In this document: positions 54,895 through 64,000 of the stretch, piece by piece
Layout of the letters: the number at the start of each line of letters is the position of its first letter
Numbering within the stretch: position 1 is the first letter of the stretch
Position numbers and translations under genes: made by a program
Assembly (NCBI RefSeq): GCF_905220565.1
Contig: NC_059419.1
Span: forward strand, 9,502,670 to 9,566,669
Source: Melitaea cinxia
Lineage: Eukaryota > Arthropoda > Insecta > Lepidoptera > Nymphalidae
Direction: 5' to 3'
DNA length: 64,000 nt
Notes under the pieces: generated by a model
What the model was told of the DNA's origin: nothing
Seen by the model: only the letters and a program-made list of their open reading frames with translations
Databases searched by the model: none

Positions 54895-55163
54895 TGTTTG
54901 GGGATGTGGAGGAACATGATGTCGAGTTCCTCGTCCCCAGTGAAAAGGGAGGATCCTCCGACCAGACGGTTGTCGTGTCTGGCGGGCTAACGCCCCAAAC
55001 GGTTGTTGTCGGGTTCTTGTATATATACTTAATCACTTTGATAACTTTGATAGCGCGATGTAGGATACGTCAGTTTTTCTCTAGTTTGTATGCCGCGCAA
55101 TAGATGTCGCTACAAATGTAATAAAAAGGTTTCCGCTGTTTTAAATAAATATCATTGAATACA
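54895..55163 (+). mobile_element. Possible solo LTR
   Basis: Begins TGTTTGGGGATGTGG and ends TTGAATACA, i.e. TG...CA ends. Inside are, in LTR order, a TATA-like TATATATACTT (about 55019), an initiator-like GTCAGTTTTTCT (about 55068) and AATAAA (about 55121). A 69-codon ATG frame starts at 54894 and ends in a hydrophobic stretch, but it would span LTR promoter elements, so it is not called a gene. A clean target duplication is not visible. Confidence 0.4.
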
Positions 55164-55292
55164 TATTAAGGTAAAAAGTACAGGACCTATATCATTTAAA
55201 ATTTGAAGCAGTCCGACTCAGAAAGTACGCCGAAAAACCTTTGAAGCTTTTTTTTGCTACGCCGATCTTATCGCCAACCCTCTTAATGAGCT

Positions 55293-55740
55293 CTAAATCA
55301 AAATCAAAATCAAATTATTCAAATAGGCCCCATGGGCATTTTCGAATCGTCATTTTACAAATTAAAACTTTAAAAATAAATTATTATTTTTGTAAAAGTA
55401 AAGCTACCACCAATTCGGAATGAATTTATTCAAATAGGCTTCAAAAGTACCCTCGAATCGGCATTTTACAAATTAAAATTTTACAGTTATTATTATTTTT
55501 TTAAAGTAAAGATACCAATGATTCGGAATGTAGATTCTGCACAGAAGAATCGGCAAGAAACTCCACAGTTACTCTTGAAAAATAATATATAAATTGTGTT
55601 TTAGTACAGAATCAGTAACATGTTGCATAAAATACAGCGTCACTAAGTCCACACATCTTTATCAACCATGTAATCCTGCATCAAATACGCTTTATCTATT
55701 TTTTTTTTATAAAAACTTTAAATTTAAGTAGACTGCCTTA
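55293..55740 (-). repeat. Repeat family G, two partial copies
   Basis: AATCAAAATCAAAATCAAAT tail, ATTCAAATAGGCCCCATGGG, then a second start ATTCAAATAGGCTTCAAAAG, TTCTGCACAGAAGAATCGGC and ACACATCTTTATCAACCATG. The doubled start shows one copy beside or within another. Confidence 0.65.
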
Positions 55741-55955
55741 CTCAGACATCTGCAACACCAGAAGCATCGCAAGCGCGTTACCGACCCTACCTCCAATCCA
55801 CCCCAGAAGCCCTGGTCACCTTACCTACCAGCAGAAACACGACACTGCTTGAGGGCAGTATTATTTAGCTGTAATCTTCTGTAAGGTCGAGGTACTTTCC
55901 CAGTCGGGCTGCTCCAGATTTTGAGCAGGATATTTCTTGCTATACCTGACCTCAG
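55741..55955 (+). repeat. Repeat family F
   Basis: GAAGCATCGCAAGCGCGTTA, CAGAAGCCCTGGTCACCTTA, TTCTGTAAGGTCGAGGTACT and CCAGTCGGGCTGCTCCAGAT. Confidence 0.7.
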
Positions 55956-56264
55956 TTCTTATTATTCTTTGTTCAGTAGGTATATTAGTCTCCTAACAAA
56001 TTGAGTCTAACAACAAAGAACTATAAGCAAACTAACTACATTGATACGATTTTAGCTTAGTTGCCCAAAAATTCTCGTTCCAAATGCAAAGTTTTATGTG
56101 TGATAATGATTCGTGATAAAAAAATTAAACTATTCTATATTTCTTAAAGCTTCAAATAAATAGATTGTGATCTCTAATTTAGTCTTTTATATCAGCTCTG
56201 TGAAAAGATTTTTGAACTTATACTTCTTTTGGCGAGAAGAAAAAGAATGTGAGTAAATTTTTAC

Positions 56265-56345
56265 GTTGCGCGCGCACACCGCCACATAAAACCGACACCC
56301 TGAAGTTAGCTAGTTAATGAAGGACAAGTTAGCGACGTGAAGTTA
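56265..56345 (+). repeat. Dispersed repeat, with partial tandem duplication
   Basis: GAAGTTAGCTAGTTAATGAAG is repeated about 30 bp later as GAAGTTAGCTAGCCAATGAAG (56340 region). Reverse mate at 46258-46350. Confidence 0.5.
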
Positions 56346-56871
56346 GCTAGCCAATGAAGTATAAGTTCTTACGTGCGTACATAAGTACACACACACACTC
56401 ACTTTTATTTATACATATATTTAACAACAGTTCCATCATTAATCATTCACGTTAAAAGGGCATTTTTTATATATTTTAAATATCTTTTATCATAGTCATA
56501 AAGTTCAGCGGAATTTAATAAGTGTTAGAAACAATGTGGAAGCCACGTCAGGTTCTTTTGTATACCAAGTTTTGTTTTTATAACATTGTATCTATGTGTT
56601 ATCATCTAACAATTAAAGGTCACAGTTTGACCTAAAATATGTGAATAGAATTCTGTTTTATTGTGGACATACAAGGACATTTTGTCATATCATCGTTTTG
56701 TTTAGTACTTTTGCTTTTCTAATACAAATGAAAATATAATATTGGCTGCCTAAGGAAATATAATGCTAAAAATAGATTATAAAAGAATATACAGAACCGC
56801 TGATAATGGTTAATACTATAAATCTTAAAATGAATAAAATAACAATTAAAAGTAACACAATATTATAATTT

Positions 56872-56945
56872 TAACCGGCTTCCAAAAAGGAGGAGGTTGT
56901 CAATTCGATTGTATTTTTTTAATGTGTATTATATATTGTTTTCTA
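56872..56945 (+). mobile_element. 5' tip of AACCGACTTC-TIR family
   Basis: AACCGGCTTCCAAAAAGGAG and GAGGTTGTCAATTCGATTGT, then the similarity ends; truncated. Confidence 0.5.
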
Positions 56946-57849
56946 AAGTTTACGCGAATTTCACTCATTATAATGAACCAACTCTTTCTGATTACGTTGT
57001 AATTCAGCTAAATTGTGTTTCTACTAGGAAAGTTTTGGAGTAGTTCTGAATTATTTCATTTTATACGTATTTTGGGATTTTGAATCTGAATCTGAGGTTT
57101 GCTGACAAAACTTCGTGACTGAACATTGAAAAAATCGTAAAAAAGCAAAACAAAAAATTGCTTTTTTCGGGTTTTTGCCTAAAAAACGAAAACAATTACA
57201 ATTACAATTTGTTACAAATGTCACTATTTAGTTTTTTTTTCCAAACCAACCGTTCGGCCTGGGAGTTGAAAATTGGCAATTTTCAGCGGTCTCTGTAAAT
57301 CCCACTTTTAATATCCAAAACTTTATTTTTTATTAGAATGCTATTATTTGATTAATTTCCCCTAGTTTACTGCACAAGTGATTAAAAATTAAAAAAGGGA
57401 TTGAAATTGAAAAAAAAATATATTAAAAAAGGTAAGACTAATAAAACTTAAAAAAAATATCGTTGGTTATGATCATATATTATTAATATTACAAGAGATA
57501 TCTCCAAACAGTCGCGAGAAATTGTTAGACGAATTCGTTTCTGCACGCTCTTAATAACTTAGAAAATCCGAGTTCATTGATAATGATATTTTATTTGCGC
57601 TGATTTAAAAAGCTATAGTAACTTCAATCTCTCTGATAGTCAGTGCGGTTTTCCAATATGAGATCACACAGTTTGTGGGTTTTTTCTTCGATCGTAGATG
57701 TTGTAGTCCGGCATTCCATGTTCCATGTTCTAGCTTACTCCTTACTAATGTAATGAATATATTTTTTTTGGTTTTAAGTTTTTTAAATGATTTAGAATTT
57801 CTAAAAACAATATATAATTATACTATGACAGCCAAATAATATATAGACT

Positions 57850-58967
57850 TAGCATATAGTTTATTCAGATCTTACCTATCAAACCGTAGGCAGGTGGTTA
57901 AAATTGGAAATTATGTGAGTGAACCGAAACCAGTTACATTTGGCGTCCCTCAGGGATCAATTTTGGGCCCCATGTTATTCCTAATACACATAAACAGCAT
58001 AAATGACGTGGGTTTAAAAGTCAACGTAACTTTGTACGCTGATGATACATGTCTTTTTTACTTTGGCAGCTCAATACATACAATTATAACAGATGCACAA
58101 AATGACTTAAATTTACTTAATAAATGGTTTCAATACAATCTTCTTACTTTGAATACTTTGAAAACGAAATATATTATATTTAAAGCTAAAAATAAAAACA
58201 TTCCCAACTATCAACCCCTTAAAATAAATAACGCAGAAATTAATAGAACTGACCAGGAACGATACTTAGGACTCACACTGGACAGTTACTTGACATGGAC
58301 ACCACATATCGAAAAAGTTAGAAAAAAACTTATATCCCTAACTGGACTCATACGTAGTGTAACAAGATGTCTTCCACAAAAAGTTCGCTACCTCATTTAT
58401 AACGCACTTGTTAAACCCCACATTGATTATTTGGTTGAAATCTGGGGCGCAGCAGCAAATAAATTTCACTAAAAAAACGCAAGTACAAAAAATTCTCTTG
58501 AGGAGCGCGAATAACCTTATATGTCGAGCACCAAGAACGAACTACGGTGCAAAAAATATCTTGTTTCAAGGCGTGAAATTATATAATAAAATTCCAAATG
58601 ATGTAAAGAACTCACAATCATTACAAACATATAAAAAACGTTTAAAACATTATATAATAAACAATTGCTGAATAAAATAAAAATATTATAAATATAAAAT
58701 ATTTATAATAATATATAAAATAACAAATAACTTAAGTGCCCTGAAATGCCATGCCACTTCTGGTCTGTGTGTGATCTATGTATATTCCACGCATTCGATC
58801 GCTGTGTAAACTGATTGTTGAATTTCTACCCACTTTAGTTTTATTTTTTCTTTTGTGTTGGACTCGCAGTAATACTATGTTATAAACTACAAATTGTTTA
58901 TATAGTTGAATTTCTCATGTAATTGAATTTGTTGTAATTCTTTATGAGAATAAAGTTTCTATAACCA
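57850..58967 (+). pseudogene. LINE reverse transcriptase fragment, frameshifted
   Basis: From about 57850 the plus strand reads RSYLSNRRQVVKIGNYV, FGVPQGSILGPMLF and LYADDTCLFYFG, then LNLLNKWFQYNLLTLNT, RYLGLTLDSYLTW and LVKPHIDYLVEIWGAA. The catalytic YADD is present. The frame stops at 58472 because of a one-frame shift near 58450-58480. It continues as KKTQVQKILLRSANNLICRA and NKIPNDVKNSQSLQTYKKRL to a TGA at 58669-58671. A 3' UTR reaches GAGAATAAAGTTTCTATAAC near 58965. Block order suits the jockey/CR1 side of the non-LTR tree; it is not the same family as 34601-38096. 5'-truncated and inactive. Confidence 0.85.
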
Positions 58968-59569
58968 TACTTAATGAGAGTGTCCGTCCGCGAACTTTCT
59001 GGTCCAACCTCGTACACTTATAATTATTATTGTACATAATTATTGTTGTATTCGCAACATCAGTATCGACTCTTCCCATCAATATTACAAACGAAATGAT
59101 AACAGACATCTTTATCCTCAAAGAACTCGATAACATGAAAAATAAAACTGAAAGCCCTGAGTTTAAACGTAAATCTCGAAACAAAAGCTGTACGTAGCTC
59201 AGTGAGTGAACAAAGCTCCATCGAGCTTCGTTTCAAACAGTCTGTGTTACGTGAGACTGTTATGACGCCTCTCGTTTAAATCGAAATACTTGTTTCGTTT
59301 ACTGTATCCAGTCTCATCCATTATTGTTTGTATAACATAAAAATAAAGTCAAATTGAGAAACTTCTGCTTTTTTGAAGTCAGTTAATTATAGTTTACTTG
59401 TACTTAATGTAATTGCAAAATAAGTACCAAAAACACATCTACACTACAGGCTTTCTATTAAAAGCTGTAGATTATTATTAATCCAAAAGAAACAGGTCTA
59501 AATGCCTATTCTATCTCTCACTGTTAAAGTTCAATAATTATAATAATTAATTATAATTATTTATAACAT

Positions 59570-59765
59570 ACACACACACACACGGTCGTCTGTTCCTATT
59601 AAGCAACTTAATGCTTGTGTATAGGTAACAGCCGACGGATATACACATTTTTGCGATAAATAATAAATAGATAGATAGATAATAAATACATATATCACAC
59701 CCAGGCTCGAGGCAGGAATCGAAACCACAACCCTCGGAGCAGAAAGCAAGACGCGTAAACTACTC
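59570..59765 (-). mobile_element. tRNA-headed SINE, minus strand
   Basis: CACGGTCGTCTGTTCCTATT, AAGCAACTTAATGCTTGTG and the B-box complement GGAATCGAAACCACAACCC near 59715, then GGAGCAGAAAGCAAGACGCG from the head. Same family as 15995. Confidence 0.65.
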
Positions 59766-59999
59766 GTACCTTATTTGTAGAATTTACGACCGTTGAAAAA
59801 AAAGTGGTTACATATATCTATCTGTTCGTATTATAATTATAGATATTTACAGAATACTTGGCTAAAAAAACAGTAGTAGCTATTAAAATTTTAGCCCCAC
59901 TTCGTATCAGATATTTCTGTAATATCATATACATTGTAGTTTATACATAGGTACTTAGTAAATGCTATAAATATACTTACAAGTATTATTTCAACGGAT

Positions 60000-60240
60000 A
60001 TATTCCATACTATGAGTAACGATCGTTATCAGGTGTACTGTACATGATAACAACCGGGACTGACGGCTTAACGTGCTCTCCGAGGCACGGTGGAGAGACC
60101 CACAAGGAACAACACTCAGACCACGGCAAAAATCTGAATGGCCAATACAAACGTTTGTCATGTGCGGGGATCGAATCCTCAACCGCTAGCTCAACAGCCA
60201 CAAACCAGTGCTGTGACCGTTGCGCCAACGCGGACGACAA
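60000..60240 (-). mobile_element. tRNA-headed SINE, minus strand
   Basis: Read in reverse: head CGTTGGCGCAACGGTCACAG (A box), B box AGGATTCGATCCCCGC near 60165-60180, then a body with CCGTGCCTCGGAGAGCACG. It combines the head type of 11636 with the body type of 11885, so those two are probably one family. Confidence 0.75.
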
Positions 60241-60709
60241 AGATAATTATTGTTTATTTATTTTACAAAACTTCTTTGAAGATAAACAATATTTATGAGT
60301 TTATAATACTTTCAAATCAGTTTTTAATGAAATGTAAATATTTACATTACGAACAGGGTTTTAATAAAGCCATCCCTATGTTTAACTTGCTAAACCACAG
60401 TGTTATTACAAAAGATACACATATCTCTTGATCCTCGACTGAATTTCATACATATGAGTAATATTAAATTGTTTTAAATATCCTATTTTTATCTAATCGA
60501 GTAATTTTTTATAAATTTTTGCTCTATAATGAAAAATATACTTTTAAAAACATCTAATAAAAAGTACGGCTGTTCTGTACGTAATAATATTTGATCAAAA
60601 ACATAAAATTAAACAAAAAGAAAGTTAACTTTTTTTTGGAAAAAGCTAAGAGCTATGATTGTATTTCGATTAAAAACAGCCCTATTAAAATCCATATTAA
60701 GATATTAGG

Positions 60710-60800
60710 TTGGATGAGGCTTGTTGAAAGCCGGGATTTCTGGCGCGAACTTGGGAAGCCCTATGCCCTGACTATGACTATGAACTGACTGACTGACTAT
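60710..60800 (+). repeat. Family E remnant with (CTGA)n
   Basis: TTCTGGCGCGAACTTGGGAA and CCCTATGCCCTGACTATGAC followed by GACTGACTGACT; like 6915-7015. Confidence 0.4.
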
Positions 60801-60819
60801 TAAAATCAAAAGTCAGAAA

Positions 60820-61095
60820 AAGGGGTAAAAGGTAAAAATTGAGATAGTATTTGTTCTAAACCAAATGTTAAATAACAATCTAGAACAACAGCTATAAACC
60901 ATAAAACAAAGCTTGAATGAAACGCAGCCATCGCAAATTAATTCCCGTTTGAGAACAATGTTCAATTTCAAACACTGGCTTTTAAACGTACGTAATTGTT
61001 ATGATGGGGTCTTTGTGAACCACTGAATCGGAAACGATTGAAAATACTGAATTATCATTGACAGAAATACCACACCTATTACTATTTGTTTATGT
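60820..61095. other. Unassigned DNA
   Basis: No supported gene or repeat between the family E remnant and the tRNA-like repeat. Confidence 0.35.
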
Positions 61096-61109
61096 ATTAA
61101 GTTAAATAA

Positions 61110-61406
61110 TATGTGGGTAACACAAAAATAAATCGTAAGAATTAAAAATAGCATTCAGCAGCAAAGAATTCATTGTATTGTGAAACTTTGAATAGTTACG
61201 AGTTAAAGGACTCATTATAGACGGCGCCACGGTTCGCTTAAACTGATTATAAAATCATCATATCAAAAATTTCGATCTAGCGGTTACATCGTTCCATAGC
61301 TTAATTGGCTAAAGCACCGACACGGTCAGTCGGAGTCGATTTTTGATATGATATAAAAAAAAATTAATTTTTCCTAATGTGTGGGTAACACAAAAATAAA
61401 ATCGTA
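61110..61406. repeat. tRNA-like sequence inside inverted and direct repeats
   Basis: TGTGGGTAACACAAAAATAA occurs at about 61112 and 61381 (direct repeat of about 27 bp, 268 bp apart). Inside, ATCATATCAAAAAT near 61257 and ATTTTTGATATGAT near 61341 are inverted. Between those is a tRNA-like head, CATAGCTTAATTGGCTAAAG (A-box-like) with CACGGTCAGTCGGAG, lacking a B box. Not a functional tRNA. Confidence 0.5.
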
Positions 61407-61471
61407 CAAATTATGTATTAAGTTATTAATATTATGTATTTATTTTATACAAAAATTACAGTATAACGGTG

Positions 61472-61640
61472 CAGTGATGTAGAGAGCCTAACTCGCGCCC
61501 GGGGCACAATACCTTTTTAACGCCTCCCCCTCCCATTCGAAAACCATATAATATGTCCATATGTTTGTTTTGCGGACTATTTGGCGCCTCTTTATGAGTA
61601 GCGCCTGGGGCATCATGCCCCCTCCCTCGCTCCGCCACTG
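61472..61640. mobile_element. Non-autonomous hAT-like element
   Basis: Left end CAGTGATGTAGAGAGC; right end in reverse complement CAGTGGCGGAGCGAGGGAG, an imperfect inverted repeat of the hAT type. Flanks TAACGGTG (61464-61471) and TAATGGCG (61641-61648) match at 6 of 8. GCGCCCGGGGCAC and GCGCCTGGGGCAT are subterminal mates. No coding capacity. Confidence 0.6.
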
Positions 61641-62640
61641 TAATGGCGTATAAGAGATAAGCATGGAAAAGTGTTAGTATAGGCGATACAAATCATTTTC
61701 TCGGATTTCGGGTGTTTTAACCGTTCTCCTTGGTTTTGTGAGTGATACATTTTTATTATTTAATAGTGTCGTTTTTGTCTAACTTTAGTTTGTGAAAGAA
61801 ATGTAGTTACTGCTCAATTAGCATCTAGGTATAGACTCTTAAATTCTCAGTTTTGTTCAACGTAATATTATATAATAATTATTTGATTCCGACGATAAAG
61901 GTCTAGGATCGACAGAACTTGAATAGTAAATCCTGTGGTCCAATTGTCCATTTTATATATATATAGATATATTCACTTATTTAAAATTATTAAAAAAAAA
62001 TCTTAAAATCCAAAATAATCGAAAAACTAAAAAAAGGGATGATTTAGATAAAAAGTGTTGAGAAAAAGTCAACTATTATTAGTTTTTTTTTTGTTTCAAA
62101 TCTAGAAGTAATATCTACAGAGATATTAGTTATATAGAATTTATGTATCCTCGTTTATGCATAGGTTAATGCGATCTTCCTGAAAAAAATGCTACAGGCA
62201 ACTCTTCCACTGCTATAAGCTATGATTTTATATTTTCACTACCATAACTCTGCGGTTTTACTCCTACAATTTTTGTCAATACCTAATCAGACGGTTAAAA
62301 GTTGTCAATTAATTCTCAACCTCCAGCTATCAATACCTACATTAAACTATATTAATAAATTCCTTAGTTTTTGCTTGAAATTGTAACTAATTTAACGCAT
62401 GTCACGATACGGGTCAAATAACCCCGTCCTTTCACATAAAACTTAAACGGTGGTTCTTTTTTCAACTTTAGACCGTTACCTACTTACAGACACTAATTTT
62501 CATTACTATAAATCCATTGTTGTTTGCTTTAAATAGTGAAGGAATTTGATGAAGACGAGGTTGCGGATATACCCCATCTTTTTAAATCGCTTTCGTAGCC
62601 TTTTTTTAATATAATTATGTCTTTCTTACCTTATCCACAG

Positions 62641-62816
62641 GCATGGAAGGGCACGCGCGGCACAAGTTCCAGAATGAACCGATCATCTGGGGGCAGCCGT
62701 CCGGCTCGGTGTGGCTCGGTTACTCCGAAGCTTTACGCCAGCCCGGGCTGGAGCATGTGATGCTGCTGTGGGAAGAGGATCTGGTTAATTGTATTGCCTT
62801 TATTCTTGTGATATGA
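62641..62816 (+). CDS. 3' exon of an unidentified plus-strand gene
   Basis: A GC-rich block stands out sharply from AT-rich surroundings and follows a good acceptor (pyrimidine-rich tract then TTATCCACAG at 62640). In the frame with two bases before ATG it reads MEGHARHKFQNEPIIW, GQPSGSVWLGYSEALRQPG and LEHVMLLWEEDL, ending VNCIAFILVI and TGA at 62814-62816. Base composition changes at about 62783, so the true exon may end at a weak donor there (CTG then GTTAAT, phase 0), with the last ten codons being intron. Upstream phase would be 1. I do not recognise the protein. Poly(A)-like AATAAA runs are near 63072. Upstream exons were not found. Confidence 0.6.
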
Positions 62817-63071
62817 AGTCAAAGCACTGTGTTTTGTGCTTGCGGGTTACATTTGTTGCAATGTAAACGGTGGCCATATTGTTGTTTACCTTGCTCAGGG
62901 CGTCTTATAAATCATAATTTTTTAATTTTTCTTTTAATAGTAGATATTTCCAATGGTTTCAAAATAATGTATAATTGTCGTATATATATTCTGTAGTATC
63001 GTATAACGTTTGTTGTACTTAATTTATTTTTAAACGGGTATATGTATTTTTTTGTGTTGCGTACCATCCCT

Positions 63072-63102
<31 letters not shown>

Positions 63103-63589
63103 AAAAGTAGTAGCATAAAAGGCACGAAATCTTGCATAAGAGAAACAAAGAGTCATGTTGGAGGCCAGTTATTATTGTAAAACTTTTAAATATCAAGAAC
63201 TTAAAAATTTTATTTCGAAATTTTACAATATTATAAGTACGTCTACATATTTAAAAATAACAATTTAAAGACTAAATATTTATTTTTTACTAAATATTAA
63301 TTTCATCATTATTATTAATGTCAACTAATATAAAATTTGTACATACATATGAAATTAAATCTTAAAACTCTTCAGACTTCGTTAGCTATGAAAGTCAAAA
63401 GGTTAGTCTCAAAGCGAGTGTTTATGAGACGGCAGAAAATGAACGCTTTTCCCTATTTAAAGTTAAATATATTTTTTATTTGTTCTATTTACGATTATAT
63501 TCTTGACATTTCTTTTTAGCGGTCAAGTAGAAGCTAAGTGAAGTGAAGCCGAGTGAAGTGGTTGAGGTGAAATTATCTTGAAATCGTAA

Positions 63590-63765
63590 ATATCTTTATC
63601 CAAACAGCCTTCAAAAGCACCTTCAAATCGTTATTTTACAATTTAAAACTTTAATTATTTTTAAAAGTGAAGCTACCACCGGTTCTGAATGCGTCTGAAC
63701 GGTAACTGCAGAGACGAACCGGCAAGAAACTTCGCAGTTACTCATTATAGTATATATATACTGTG
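63590..63765 (-). repeat. Repeat family G, minus strand
   Basis: CCAAACAGCCTTCAAAAGCA, GAAGCTACCACCGGTTCTGA and GGCAAGAAACTTCGCAGTTA match 55293-55740. Confidence 0.55.
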
Positions 63766-63796
63766 AACTGTGAATTGAATTTACATACAGTATTAT

Positions 63797-63940
63797 ATAA
63801 TTTGACAAAAATCAATGTTGCTAAGCGCATAACTCGAGAATGGTTCGACCGATTCGGCTAATTTATTTTTTGTATGTTCCATAAGGCCCACGGAGAGTTT
63901 TTACATAAATTGACAGAACAAAGTCTGTCCGGGTAGCTAG
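63797..63940 (+). mobile_element. Helitron fragment, plus strand
   Basis: GCTAAGCGCATAACTCGAGA and GGTTCGACCGATTCGGCTAA, ending GTCCGGGTAGCTAG before T. It is the reverse mate of 3540-3645. The 5' end is unclear. Confidence 0.6.
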
Positions 63941-64000
63941 TTGTTAATATTTATACGAGAATTCGTATGAAACATAGGTATAGTGTAAGTTTCTCTACTG

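Noticed and set aside
54894..55103. 69-codon ATG frame with a C-terminal hydrophobic segment
   Set aside because: It spans TATA- and initiator-like elements of a probable solo LTR and shows no domain.

Overview
This is an AT-rich, intron- and repeat-dominated stretch of an insect nuclear genome, almost certainly a moth or butterfly (Lepidoptera). The case rests on the repeats. There are many short non-autonomous Helitrons of the Lep1-like kind (5'-TC...CTAG-3', inserted between A and T), tRNA-headed SINEs with A and B boxes, an RTE-type LINE tail ending in (TATG)n, and several repeat families typical of lepidopteran introns and intergenic DNA. Species cannot be named from the sequence. No complete conserved host gene lies inside the window.

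Host-gene signals are few. (1) Around 27465-27800 on the minus strand there is a plausible first coding exon (17 codons, good start context, upstream in-frame stop, strong GTGAGT donor). It is preceded by a GC-richer leader with AP-1, E-box/GATA and octamer-like sites and followed, inside the intron, by three AGGTCA half-sites spaced by 1 bp. (2) Around 32490-33560 on the minus strand there is a compact candidate gene for a secreted protein: a TATA-like box, a signal-peptide exon, splice-site candidates, a downstream open frame with 7-residue repeats coded by a 21-bp minisatellite, and an AATAAA. (3) At 62641 on the plus strand a GC-rich 3' exon follows a good acceptor; its product is not recognised.

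The largest intact coding unit is a non-LTR retrotransposon (about 34601-38096, plus strand). It has a 5'-truncated ORF1 with an RRM-like end overlapping, by 8 nt, an uninterrupted 933-residue endonuclease/reverse transcriptase, followed by an (ATT)n tail. Relatives occur as short 3' pieces at 18597-18690, 50800-50962 and 53450-53790 (minus strand). Other decayed retroelements are an RTE C-terminus (14082-14770), a frameshifted reverse transcriptase (57850-58967), an R1-like 3' end (18395-18595) and a possible solo LTR (54895-55163).

DNA transposon remains are abundant: Helitrons throughout (many nested or end-to-end), a Pif1-type helicase C-terminus next to an 80-bp-arm hairpin (4233-4625), two hAT-type elements with 8-bp duplications (45262-45517, 61472-61640), a TA-flanked TIR element (12461-12779), a foldback element (9366-9499), a family with AACCGACTTC inverted ends (1425-2022, 39684-40257, 42797-43203) and an 820-bp GGTCCGG-rich insertion with a 72-bp tandem repeat (7873-8694). 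Nesting gives relative ages: Helitrons hit SINEs and other Helitrons, while SINE-like and LINE pieces hit Helitrons.
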